Assembly: GCF_963855985.1 (NCBI RefSeq)
Contig: NC_087111.1
Location: 5,771,001-5,835,000, forward strand
Source: Ostrinia nubilalis
Lineage: Eukaryota > Arthropoda > Insecta > Lepidoptera > Crambidae
DNA: 64,000 bases
Direction: 5' to 3'
Part shown: positions 22,668-34,791 of the stretch, one piece after another
Layout: each line of letters begins with the position of its first letter
Position numbering within the stretch: position 1 is the first letter of the stretch
Notes under the pieces: model-generated
Seen by the model: only the letters and a program-made list of their open reading frames with translations
Told to the model about the DNA's origin: nothing
Databases searched by the model: none
Translations under genes and position numbers: made by a program

Positions 22668-25600
22668 TGGGTGAATATCAACAAACTCGTTTTTTGCCTA
22701 ATTCCGGTGGCGAATTTTAATTTCCACTTTCCAAAACTTTTTTGTGGCAGAAATAATAGTAAATAACTTGTATTATTCAATGATATGGTAGAGATCAAAA
22801 TATTATTAATACTTCTCGAGATATGTCAATTTGAAATTATCAAGAGCCACCGAAATTGTATTTGAGCCACCGGAATTAAGAACCAATCCACCGAAATTTA
22901 TTTATACAGCGGACTTCGGAATGTTACGGATGATTGTCTCAAATTACTTATTTATTTGTAATCAATTAAGTATTATTATCCAGTAAAGATGTTTATAATT
23001 AAAAACAATATTCAGGCCTGTGTTGTGACCCTAAAAAAGCATCAAATCTTCCCACATGAGTCGTAATAGCCGACTAAGGAATCAAAATACTGGAGGGTGG
23101 GCTGCAGCATCTTTCCGGGTATTATACTACCATACTGGAACTACCAAGCAGTTAAGCATGGTGATAACGGCAAAATCCCTCCATAGAGAACAAATCCAAA
23201 ACTTTCTGGCTCTAGCCGCCAACAGCCCCGTTATTCTAGAGTCATCACAAAGACATCATACATGACCCTCAAACCCAGAAACCAACTCTAGTCCCAGGAG
23301 GGCGACCAACTGCCCCAGGTTGGTGTTAGGTTTATCTTCCATAAGTAAAAATATTGGTCCCAAGTTTTCATGATGGTATCATACCTATCCTATACTCAGA
23401 ATTACGCAACTAATTATTCGCTAAAGACCATGCGAACTGGAGATTAAGTATGAAGATATTTCTAGATCTATACCAGCTACTGAACTAACACATTACATAT
23501 TAATTGTGACAGGGTAATTTAACGGAAAACTATGCAAACCTAGCGACAATGAGCTAGATGAAAGTAGTACAATTAAGAAACGGAGGACTAAATCCAGCCA
23601 GCCTCATAGAGAGAGAAGGCCTAGCAAAAGATGCCAGAACTGTAAAAGCGTACTGAGTTGCACCCTAATAGTACTGCAAAAATCAAAATGTAGTAATCAT
23701 TTTTAGACGAACAGGCAATTTAATCACATTTGCATTCTCCGATCACCACACAGCTTATGACCGCAGTCTATGAAGGAACACTATCTGCGGTTGCGATCCT
23801 CATCAGTGAGGGACCGAGGAAGAAGAAGAAGTCATCACCGAAATAGAAGAATGCCGAATAAAAGATGCTCAAAAGCTGTCGACTGATGAAGCCTAAGCCA
23901 CGACCAGTGCCAATCCAGCTCCAAAGCCCCACGAATTTTCATCTCGAGTGGCAGAATAGATTGCAACCTACGAGACTAGGGAAATTTTAGCAGTTTCAGG
24001 ACTATTCTCATCTGTTTTTAAGATTCTGCTTAGTATCGATGTATAAATAGCTATCCAAGTCCTCACGCTGATACAAAGTGTATTGTAGAGACGATTTTTT
24101 TGTAATAAATCGAAAGTATGTATTTGGGAGGACCAAATTGAATATACCAACATGAATAACGAGGATAGCAGAACCATTTTGGTAAATGCCTAAGCTGCTA
24201 GGAGAGATCAAGAAGCACTACTAGTAATTAGGCTGAAGATCGAGATTATTCCGACACTTTAGCGAAGATATCCTAGACTTTAGCTTGAGTGAGATTAGAA
24301 TGCCCTATTAAAAACAACAAGGTATGTACCAGGAGATAATGAAATCACAACTGAGCTTATGAAATCAGATGGAATGCTAGTACTAAAGTTCTCTTAAATA
24401 CCACCATGTTTATTGGTCGATAAACCAAAAAATAAGACATGGTGGTGGTGCTAGAGACTGGAATGGAATGGACGTTGGCGATGGTCCAGAGTCAGGTGAG
24501 GCAGCTTTTTCCTGAAACATCCAGTCTCCCAGACAACCTCATTTTCGAAAAGACGTTTGTAATACTACGTACATATTTAATGCTGCGTCAAATTATGCAG
24601 AAGACTGAGGACTATAATCAGTCATTATTATTGGCCTTTTTGTACCTTCTTCGATTCGGTCAAGACCTGGGCTGTGCTACAGTCTCTTTAATGGCGTCAA
24701 ATTGACTGTCGATACATGCAACTTCTGAAGTATTTGTATGAAAACTTCATCATATCAGCCCTCCCCCAAGATCAGAACTCGAAACTTATCTGATTGCTGC
24801 GAGGGTTCAGAGTTGGAGACACCATAATCTCTTAAAGTCTTCACTACCTCCCACTTAGAGGTTTTCAAGCTTCTGAGCTAGACCGAGCTCAGTATCAAGA
24901 TACGGCGAGTACATCACACAACTTCGATTCACTGACGATATTGTAGTTATGACTGAGACCTTAGTAGACCTAGGTACAATGCTCCAGAGCCAATAAGACC
25001 AATTCCGGCAATAGATTCGCCACCGGAGCCACCGAAATTGCGCCACCGGAATTGAAAAACTGTTACAAAATTCAAATTATAAAGTAAACTATAATTCTGA
25101 TCAATAATTTCTGTATGCAGATACAACAAAACACCAAACTTTAATCATATTAAAGAATCGTTTAGCATCTAAGTAAGTAGCTTTCACTCATACACTTGCC
25201 AGCGAAATTGAAAAATTTTGTATTCCTGTGCCGCTGATACTAATATTTACGGGTCTGCTGGAAAAACAATACCACAAGTCGCAAGTCTTTATAGCCCGAT
25301 CAGGAGGACATAGCTGAGTGATGCAGGGAAGAACAACTCTACGTCTCTCAAAGCTTCTTTGGAGAAGTAAGAGAGTGTCGAAATTGAGCCACTGTAATTG
25401 CTTTTTTTCGTGGGACAGTTTTGAAAGGCTATTTAAAACACTTAAAATGTGAAATATCACATTTCTTTCATATCATTTGGAAGTCTTATTTAATGTATTT
25501 TATGGCTATACTATTTTTAAATTACTAGAATCCCCGAGAAAGAAGGAATAACACAATTTATGAGTAGAAATAGAGTTAGGACGCGCCACCGCTATTAGAT

Positions 25601-25778
25601 TTTGGGTCTTTGAAAATTTTTTTAGTACATAAAATAACTACCTATTGTCCTGAAGACTTTGCTATCGTGTAAAACGCTGTATAAACTATATACAGAAAAA
25701 AAATCATCGCTCTAGTTACATTTCTCCCATCGATTCTCAGCTCCGCCGCGTAAAAAACGTGTTTGGGATATTCACCCA
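22668..25778. mobile_element. Composite inverted-repeat element housing a dead RTE LINE
   Basis: The left end TGGGTGAATATCAACAAACT and inverse right end TGGGTGAATATCCCAAACAC match and both continue to CGTTTTTT. Next to each end lie repeats of GCCACCGGAATT / CCACCGAAATT (near 22845-22900 and 25018-25060). Between them sits a degraded RTE LINE. No transposase is visible. The element is probably a non-autonomous DNA transposon into which the LINE inserted; the inner borders are uncertain. Confidence 0.6.
23480..24992 (+). pseudogene. RTE-clade LINE endonuclease/reverse transcriptase, decayed
   Basis: Read across frameshifts and stops the plus strand encodes RTE landmarks in the right order: LIVTG-stop-FNGKL (23497 on, end of the endonuclease domain, from an original GDFN), PGDNEITTELMKSDG (about 24333), KTWAVLQSL (24663 on), DCRYMQLLKYLYEN, LLRGFRVGDT, and EYITQLRFTDDIVVMTETLV (about 24908), where FTDD stands for the catalytic F/YADD. 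Stops interrupt almost every motif, so it is long dead. Short frames on both strands here (for example 24439-24705, 24855-25129) are shards or shadows. It stops before the RTE 3' end. Confidence 0.8.
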
Positions 25779-25903
25779 TTTAATACTTTCTTGTTTCGTT
25801 AAAACAGGGCATGATGAACAATATGAACATGTTGAGTTTTCGTGTCCTGTTATAAATGCATTTTTAGACGGTGAGCAATAAGGATGAATCTACACTAAAG
25901 AAT

Positions 25904-25938
25904 AACTCAACACAGCAACCAATTTGCTGTGTTGAGTT
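25904..25938. repeat. 15-bp perfect hairpin
   Basis: AACTCAACACAGCAA, loop CCAAT, TTGCTGTGTTGAGTT. Confidence 0.85.
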
Positions 25939-26251
25939 GAGAGAGTGTTGTTGCAAAAGAAAAAAACAATTTGCTATTCTACCAATAACCTGCTATAGAG
26001 TTTGAATCGAGCTTTTAAGATTGATTCGAAATTAAAGCTATAGTTTCGTGGTCTGAAATGTCGCTCAAACTTGATTCCAACTGAAGAATAAAACCTTCGA
26101 AAGGTCCAAATATTGATTTTCAACTAATCAGAGGCTTAAATCTATGATAGAGATGCATAGATTGCATCCAGATACAATTTGTGACGAATGTACAAAACAC
26201 TATCTACAACACTATTATATTTTACATATACAACATGGATAAATAATCTAA

Positions 26252-26315
26252 CTCATAAAACAACATACCTCATAAAACAACATACCTCATAAAACAATAT
26301 GCCTCATAAAATTAC
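26252..26315 (+). repeat. 17-bp tandem repeat, 3.7 copies
   Basis: CTCATAAAACAACATAC at 26252, 26269 and (two changes) 26286, then a partial unit. Confidence 0.9.
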
Positions 26316-27097
26316 TCTCAACTCCTCGCGAAGAAAGTTTCGACTTTGTAATTCATTAAACTGACAATGGTATGAATATAAAGTTAATTTCTGTTAAATT
26401 CAAAGTTTAGACTGATATATGGCCTCCCCGTAGCCTCGACCAATAAGGTAGACCCCTCCCCCCCCCCCTCAATGAATGGGTTAACCTAAGGGAGGGGGGC
26501 GTTATAACGAGTTGTGAGGGCTCTAATTACTCTGGAGAACGATAATGAATGATTGAACAAAGCGCTAAGTCTATTATCGTACCAAGAACTTTATTAGAAC
26601 GGTAATGTACGAGGTACGGGGTAGTGGTGAGCAGTAGTCGATTGCTCTGTCGATAAAATGTATTGCATCGAAAATACAATTTGTTATCTGGCTGACAGTA
26701 TTTCAATGACTTTGAAATGTCTCCATCAACAAAGAATACCATACTATACTTTATATTTAAAATCTAATTAACGGTATAACAAAAAAGATTTTTATAAATC
26801 AGCTAATATGGAAATTGTTTACATTATAAATAATCAGTTTAAATTTATATTTTTTGCATAAAACAGGAGAAGCCTCCTCTGTTATTCCCGCTGTAATAAA
26901 AGGAATGAAGAAAGAAATTGTGATTGCAAACAATGACCTTATCACATAATTTCCACCAAAAAAATATTTAACGGCTATCGATAAAATTGTCGACAAAAAT
27001 ACCGATAACTGCCCCATCCCTACCAATTCGCCGCCCGAGTTAAGGCTCGTCTTTATAATTAGATAAAGCGGGGCACAATTAAACTCGCCTTAAATAA

Positions 27098-27208
27098 GCC
27101 AAACGTAGCAATTAGGAATGTCGGCTTGATTATTTTATAAGTCGCGCGCGCAGACATCGGGGCGGTGCGGTTCATTAAGCTGTTTATTCACAGGGTAATA
27201 TGTATTGA
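27098..27208 (+). repeat. Duplicated GC-rich block, copy 1
   Basis: A 111-bp block beginning GCCAAACGTAGCAATTAGGA, with TAAGTCGCGCGCGCAGACAT in the middle, is repeated 483 bp downstream at over 95% identity. GC-rich in an AT-rich intron. Not coding, no inverted ends. Confidence 0.8.
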
Positions 27209-27369
27209 AGGCATGCTTGATAGGTAGTATCTAGGCACAGTCAGGGTGAGTAATAATGGCTAATTTACCCTTAGTATTTTACATAAATAGTGAGTTTATA
27301 GGAACAAAATAACAGCGGGAGAAGGTCGATGGCGTAGCACGATTTATACGTAGGAACCAGTTGATTCCT

Positions 27370-27485
27370 GATAGCCTAGGATGCAATCCACGATATAATC
27401 TTATCGTCGATTTTAGACGACAAATGAATTGGCTTATCATTTAAAATCGATAAAATGTTTCGATAAGACGATATAATGGCTCGCA
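27370..27485. repeat. Short imperfect inverted repeat
   Basis: CGATATAATCTTATCG near 27391 and CGATAAGACGATATAATGG near 27460 are inversely related. A relative with CGATAAAATTCCTCGATAAG is at about 16530, suggesting a small MITE family. Confidence 0.45.
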
Positions 27486-27580
27486 TCATAAGCTAGCTGG
27501 TCCGGTCAATGTATTAAAAATACCTGCCTAGGATTTAAGTTTTTTTGTTTAATCCTTGCAAATTTTTGTATAGGTATAAA

Positions 27581-27702
27581 GCCAAACGTAGCAAATAGGA
27601 ATGTCGGCTTGATTATTTTATAAGTCGCGCGCGCAGACATCGGGGCCACATCGGGGCGGTGCGGTTCATTAAGCTGTTTATCCACAGGGTAATATGTATT
27701 GA
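27581..27702 (+). repeat. Duplicated GC-rich block, copy 2
   Basis: Second copy of 27098-27208, differing by a few bases and an 11-bp internal duplication (ACATCGGGGCC repeated). Confidence 0.8.
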
Positions 27703-27873
27703 CTGTTTGACAGGATAGTTCCTACTTAGGTGTTGATAAAGTCAGGGAACTTTAGAGATATTCTTTACTCAGTAATCAGGGTGAGAAATAATTCAGTGTG
27801 TGTTTATGATTTTTGGGACCCCGTAATCAAAGAATTATAAATTTTTCTTAAAGAACATGACTAAGGTGCATTT

Positions 27874-28256
27874 TTGTTTAAAAAACTTGAACTTTATACT
27901 GCCTACATCAAAGTAAAACGCCAAGACCCAAACACAAATAAGTACCAAAATACTATAAAAACAAATAACAAACGTCCATCCCCCCAGCAGTTATCAAAAC
28001 GGCGGAATAAATCCAGAGGCGCTCAACTTCAAGATTTGGGTCTCATAAAAACACCCTGCATTATAGATGAAGCGGCCGAATTTGTAATTTTGAAGGAGAG
28101 TTGCTTGAAGACTTGGAATTAAACAGAAAAGTAATACTCCAGCTTCACGAGGGAATAGGCAATTCTATTGAGTCGGTGGCGGGTTTGGCTATTTTCAAAA
28201 TAGAATGGGAGCCAGAGCCTAATTTATTGATTGAATCAGATGGTTGGTTTCTATAA
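27874..28256 (+). pseudogene. Unidentified coding remnant with one frameshift
   Basis: A frame from 27874 ends KTPCIIDEAAEFVILKE. Shifting frame at about 28087 gives a second protein-like run, EGELLEDLELNRKVILQLHE to IESDGWFL and a TAA at about 28254-28256. The second part has balanced amino-acid use and would directly continue the first. An A-rich stretch with repeated AATAAA follows at once, like a poly(A) tail, so a processed retrocopy is possible. I do not recognise the protein. Confidence 0.35.
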
Positions 28257-29933
28257 AATAAATAAATAAAATAAAAATAAAAAATAACTTTTTTGACCTA
28301 CCATTTAAACCAGTCGAAAAAAATGTTGAAATGCCACATATGAAAGAAAATTAACTAAATTATATGTTCAATGACTTCTAACGTTAAAAAGATGACTGTT
28401 TTGATATTGAATTACAAAAAAAAACTGTTGTTGACACCGGTTTCTAAGTTGAGATTTTGAGCTTGAGCGTACTCAATCATTTTCTTTTAAGACTTTAAGT
28501 ACATCCTTAAGTATGTAAGTAAAATGGAAATCTTTGAATGGAATGTAATAAAATGGCGTACCAATTGTCTCACTCTTACATAGAAAGAGGCAAGTGCAAT
28601 AAAAATTAACGAGAGGAAAACACGCATCGCCCTTCCTCAGAATCACACCCCTGTATCAATCAGCTAACGGATTTGTTTCCTAATTCCAAAGGAGACAGCC
28701 TACATGCTGCAATTATCCAAAGACATCTGATGTGACGCCACATCTGACAAACAAAAGTAAACCCTAAGCAATCACAAATAGGCTTACATTCATTTCACCG
28801 AAAGAAAATTAAATTGCACCGTGCATCCCGCAAAATAGACTCTTTAGTGAGGGGAAAAAGTCGACTTCTCGATAACGACGACCGCACCCTAATTCCGGGA
28901 GTTTTAATATTCACTTATACAAGGGAAAAGAATTACAGGAAGAAAATGAAGCAGTACATAAATAAATAAAGAAGCCCCCGCCATGTTTCTATCGGAGGTA
29001 CATTACGTGTTGGATCGTGCAACGAGTCTGATTCGATTTGCCGATTGTGGGTTGGAATCGAATGTTCCCGGGAATCGGCTTGACCTTTAGAATGTGTAAA
29101 TAGTACGGGGAAATTGGTCGAAGGTTCGACAGTCGTTTTGGGCGCCGTTAAAGGTTTACGCTCATTTAGTTGGGTGAAAACTCCCACTGATTTAAGGAGG
29201 CGATAAGGTTTTACAGCAAGTCAACGTATTTCGGGTAAACTCATTCATTATAGCGCACAGCTCTTTCGAGGAAACTTTATTGTTGGTTTTTAGCTATGTA
29301 GGTATGCATGCACTTTCTGGTTAGGGTTTTTTGATATTACAAGAAATGATGTAACGAAATTATTACATTTACTTGATTAGATACCAAAAGTGAATAAGAT
29401 GCTTTACATTATAATTGTGTAACGTTTTCTAATTAATAACAAATCTCTTAAGATGATAAGTTGCACAATAAAATACGAGACTCTCTAAAGTAGGCAGCCT
29501 GGTCTCTTGGAAACTTGTTCGCAGAGCCAATTGATTAAGAATTACATTATTTGCAGAGTAACTCATAGTGTATTTAAATTTTACAGTTATTGGACCACTC
29601 ATTGAGTCTTAGGACTAAAATTTGGTATTTAAAACAATTGGAATTATTATTTAACTAGTCACATTTCACACACAAACGGCATTACCTTCTCACAAAAAAC
29701 ATCGTTATCAATACAAAACCGTGTCTCACATAAAATAAACTTAAGGAGGCCAAACGCCAGTAAACGTCACACGAATACGCACTAAACCCGGTAGCATTGT
29801 GCAAGTAAAAATTGGGGTACCGTCTTTCCACCGCGGTTAATATTTGATGAGTCAAACTGCCGAGTTGTGTTCTTCATGCAATATTTATCTCCCTTGCTGG
29901 GCCGTGTTGCCGCCTGGCTACGCGTGTATGTGC

Positions 29934-30569
29934 ATATACAGGGTGTTTGGTTTATTTAGAAACGACAATTTTGCGCTCTTGCATTATTATTAGGAAAGAA
30001 AGAGTTAGGTTAGGAATAATATAGATTTTTACCGGTGATTAATTTTACATAATAACTTAATGAATAATTCGACACCAGTGAGTTTCTCATAAAAACCCAG
30101 ATTTTAGCAATAATTAATTATCTTAACATCATACATTCATAGGCATGAATTACACGAGTGATATGTAGATTTCTTATCATATTCAAAGAGACATTAGCAA
30201 AACATGAGCGTGTAATTTTTTTTAATGCAGAACAAAGTCAGGTACGTATTTAACCGCAATCGCATTTCACATAAAACATCAGGTGTTATGTGAAATGCAG
30301 CCTAAGATGGTACATAGCTGACTTGTTAAGTGCCTATTCATTCTAGCCTTGAAAAGGCCCGGATTATAGTGTTCGGGAAAGACAGCAGAATTCCTAGTTG
30401 GTCGCATTATAAAAGAGTTAGTAAAACATAAAGCACACTGGACTGTTAAGCTGAGAAAACAATCATCATCCTCGTTTCAGCCTAAGACGTCCACTGCTGA
30501 ACATAGGCCTCCCCCAATGAGAAAACAATATCCAGTAAATGTGCCTACATATGTTACACCCTGTATAAG
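29934..30569. mobile_element. Possible TIR element
   Basis: TATACAGGGTGT at the left is found inversely at the right (ACACCCTGTATA), 636 bp apart. Such CAGGGTGT ends are common in insect transposons. Only 12 bp support it. An RTE end lies inside. Confidence 0.35.
30463..30522 (-). mobile_element. RTE-type LINE 3' terminus
   Basis: Inverse of the RTE end: (CAT)n-like tail then TTTCAGCCTAAGACGTCCAC and TGAACATAGGCCTCCCCCAA. Confidence 0.75.
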
Positions 30570-32634
30570 TGTGTACAATGTACATGTATGTATAACTCAG
30601 AGCCTTTGTTATGGCGATTCGAGCATAATGGCGGCAAATTGATCAGCATCGTGGCCTGAAAGGCAACGAGCTCTGGCGATTAAATATCATTTATTATGGA
30701 CTTGTGGGTTATTTAACGCTCTTATTTATTATGTTGAGCTGATTGGTTCGATGGAGGGGATTAATGATCGGAAATTAATAAATGTGTCTTCTTGGTATGT
30801 TTTCCTGAATAAATTCAAAATAATGGAGAAGATACGCAATGCCAACAATCAGGGTGGGTGTCTGCGGCTTAACATGGCCCTTTATTATTATGTTATTAAT
30901 TTCTTATTCTGTGCAATAAAAGTTTCTCTTTTCAAAGCAATCGCATGGTTTTTGTAAAGACACATTTAGTACTTAAGTTAAGTACATTTACATACCTATC
31001 TAGTTCATTTGCAAGCGCACAGTCTTGTCAGAGAAATTATTATTTTATTTTATTAGTAGGATGTTTAGTCTTGAAATAATCATCTGCCACCTTAAAATAA
31101 TCAGTTGGGAGCGTAGGACTGAGGTAGTTACACGAGCTATTGATTGTCAACCCATGGCTTTGACAAAGCAAACTTTATCTTTAAAAAATAACAGACTACC
31201 TGTGAAATCTACTATTTAAAAATATTGTTTTATTCATACGCTCTGACAAGTTTTATAAATTATACTGTCAATTATTGCTATCTACAACTTCAATAAAAAC
31301 TCATTAAGTCACACATAAACATTCTTAATCTCGAAACTTTCTACAAAGTATGACATATCGAATATTTGAAACGACTTGACATTCAGAAACAAATAAAACG
31401 TTGTTTATCGATATGTTATGTAAACTATCGATACATCATTTATCGTGGTGTCACATCCTTACGGATTTGCATAAGAGAGATAAGTTTAAAGTGTGGAATG
31501 AAATGTATGGCCCATTGTTTGTTGTTGAACTATTACTTATATGTAATTTATTGTCTTACAATCGACAGTAAATATACCTACATTATTATTGCAAAATAAC
31601 ACCTATTACAACTTACATAAGATTCCAAACTGTTTAAATTGATGTGCGTTCGTTACAATGGAATCAAAGTTGTTTGGAACGTGTTATTATGAAAGCTCAA
31701 TCAATAGGTAAGTGCAGCCGAAAGCTCATCAGTGTCGTAGCAAAAAAGACACTTATTTTCAACTACATTAGGTAGATGTTACAGTTTCAGCTTCGAATGT
31801 TACAGAGAGCATGCAATTGGCAACTTTTACAATATTGTAAAAACATAAACATAGCTATAAGTTATAACAAATCCTCAGTAATCATTGAGTCATTATTATC
31901 TGCCTTGTCTTCTGCAAAATATCTCGGTCTGCCTTGAACGAATTTCCATTATTTGTGCTCAAAAACTTTTTAAACACTTGACTGCTTCAAATACAAATTA
32001 AAAGTGTAAATATAAGTAGATATGACCCTTTAAAGACACTTATTATGTTCCAAATATTCGCTCTTCTTGTTTTCGGTGGTAAAAATGCATTGAATTGCAT
32101 AGCCTCTGCTGTATCAACATTTCGGGACAACATATCGACTAGAGCTGAGACAAAATGGCAGATGAAACACACCTTTTGCTGCCAACTATAGTTACATTAA
32201 AAAATAACTAACGATAAAAATATCTCCACAGCATCTTTCCCACACAATCTCACCAGGACAGAAGCTCATACAATGGTTCCCGCTCACACCTCCCATGCCC
32301 GTGGGAGAGAGATAAGCAGTCATTTGTCATAGACAACTGTCAGTCTATTAATCCTGAATTATCTTAATTAGATGACTATAAAACAAACTTAAGGAGCTTC
32401 GAATGGATTCAGTATTATCTCCTACCTTTTTTGATACAATGTAGATTATATTGAAATTGACTGTCAAAGTTTTAATAATCTTACAAAGAGTCTAACGGCG
32501 TTGTACAGAAGTGAACTAGTAATGGCTGAAGGCTGAAAATAACACTCCTGAATATAGCTATGAACTAAGAAAAAGTAAAATTCGTCTATTTTATTCCTAA
32601 CCCGTTTCAAGTCAGCTTTCTTTCACTCCGTAAA

Positions 32635-32900
32635 GCGATCGCGAAATCAAATATCACTTTGTCTAAGACAAGTTCCTTTCATACGTTTGTCATCACAAGT
32701 AATTTTTACAGTGATTTTGTATTATATTATGGCCAGCGGTCGTGAAATTAAATTCATGCGTCTGCAAACATAGATATCAAACTTTTATAACGATTTTGTG
32801 ACATTATGGCGAGCGATCACGAAATTAAATGTCACTTTATCTAAGTTTTCCATCATAGACAAGTAACTTTTACAGCGATTTTGTGACATTACGGCCATTA
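32635..32900 (+). repeat. Irregular tandem repeat
   Basis: GCGATCGCGAAATCAAAT (32635), GCGGTCGTGAAATTAAAT (32736) and GCGATCACGAAATTAAAT (32813), with GATTTTGTGACATTA between later units. Irregular spacing of 101 and 77 bases. Confidence 0.55.
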
Positions 32901-33756
32901 AAGTCGTCATTTCGCGGCCATCTTGAAATCGGCATAACATTTCTGATAGCTAAGTATAACTGACACACACGATTTAACTTTCACGTTGAAGACACTTACA
33001 GAACGTTTTCCATGGGAAACCCATTTGGCTGATTGCTACTTTCATATTATGAATAAACACTAGACTCTATTGCACGTTTTGTCTTAGATTTTAGTTGTCA
33101 CAGTTGGAATATGTCGTCCCTGATGCCTGTATGGACCGTGTATTATTGCCATTTAAAGTAGTTAGTACCTACTTACTCTAAAGTTGATCAACTGTATTTT
33201 ATAATATAAAAATAAATAAGTTAAATTGATGCAACTTATTAAAACAATCAAAACAATTACAATTTTAGTGATGTCAAGTGCCGTATTAAAAAGGATTCAA
33301 TGAATAAACCGGTTTATCTGTTTTTTACAGATTTACGATCCTCATATTGCGTAAATACCTTGTTACTTTTAAATGTGGTGTAGTTTTATTGTAAAAGGGA
33401 ACAATAAAAAGGTATCTGTTACAAAAATGCGTTGCTTATCGAACCTCTTTTAAGACCCAAAATTCCAAAGCCTTATTCAGACAATGTGAGTTATTGTTTA
33501 TTTTTGGAGTAATGCGTCATTCTTTTTGCGTGTTTGTGCATTATCTGTAGAGAAAAGAGTTGTTTGTGTCTTAAATTAATAAACTTTGATTGTTACTAAA
33601 CTATTTATCTGAGACAGTTTTATCTTCTTCCAAGTTTTCTTTCTATTTAGTACTTGGTCATTAAAATATTTCTGTTTTTCAAAGAGCTTTACTCGCACGT
33701 AATGTAAGTTAAGTAGTGTTACAAGACTTACAAGGCTAACCAAATGTGTTTTAATA

Positions 33757-33810
33757 CTAGCTACGCCCGCGATTACGCGTGAAAAACCTTTATCACCTAC
33801 GAGTAAGTAC
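33757..33810 (-). mobile_element. Helitron-like 3' end fragment
   Basis: Minus strand ends CACGCGTAATCGCGGGCGTA, GCTAG, T. The 5' end is not located. Confidence 0.45.
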
Positions 33811-33944
33811 GTATTATTAGTTTACGTCCTATTCTTTTTTTTATCCACAACGAGGAAGCTCTTGGCCTGTAACCACATACCATAGGGTGTGTGGTCTGTG
33901 CCTGTAACTCACCTGTATTCGTTATCGTCAGACCTACTGAATCG

Positions 33945-33990
33945 TTCGTTTCAGCCAAATGACGTCCACTGCTTGACAAAGGCACGGTAA
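33945..33990 (-). mobile_element. RTE-type LINE 3' terminus, short
   Basis: CGTTCGTTTCAGCCAAATGA then CGTCCACTGCTTGACAAAGG, the (GAAC)n-tailed subtype in minus orientation. Confidence 0.65.
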
Positions 33991-34464
33991 TATCTTTATT
34001 AACCGTGACAAAGGCCTCTCTAGTCTCTACTGAATATACACCCAAAATTTCATAAGAATAGCCGTTTCGTAGGATGTCTCTTACACGAGATTTTAAAATA
34101 CAGAATATAATTCAGATGCTAGATTTCAAAGTGTAATAAGCTATCAAAACATACAATAGTATATCCATCCCGTCAAGAACCATTTCTTCAAGTATTAATC
34201 AAGTTTTACAAATCCCGCTGCCGCGATGGCGCCGGCCGCTTCCGTCACCCTTCGTTAGCGATAACCTGGGTTTAACGATAACCTGGGTTTAATAATCAAC
34301 GAACAAGCCTTAGATAAGGGCATTAACTGGGTGAGACGCCTGATAAATCGACCATAACTAAATAGAGCCGGTAGGAGAAGCGAAAGTGAAGGGACTGTCA
34401 CAACACTAAAGATGGAACCGGTTACCGATTAGACAAATATTTGACAAAAAATAGTGATGTGGCT

Positions 34465-34791
34465 ATTGGATGGCTAGTGGCTGGCTTGTATTGGGTCCAC
34501 GATTGGCTCCAAGAACCAACTATAGTATCAAAGTTTGCACCAAACATTGGGTCCAGTATCTTTTGCACCCTATATTGGATGGCTAGTGGCTGGCTTGTAT
34601 TGGGTCCACGATTGGCTTCAAGATCCAACTATAGTATCAAAGTTTGCACCAAACATTGGGTCCAGTATCTTTTGCACCCTATATTGGATGGCTAGTGGCT
34701 GGCTTGTATTGGGTCCACGATTGGCTTCAAGATCCAACTATAGTATCAAAGTTTGCACCAAACATTGGGTCCAGTATCATTTGCACCCTAA
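34465..34791 (+). repeat. 109-bp tandem repeat, 3 copies
   Basis: ATTGGATGGCTAGTGGCTGG begins at 34465, 34574 and 34683, exactly 109 bases apart. Copies 2 and 3 differ at very few sites. The frames at 34422-34882 are produced by the repeat: 109 is not a multiple of three, so each copy is read in another frame. Confidence 0.95.
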
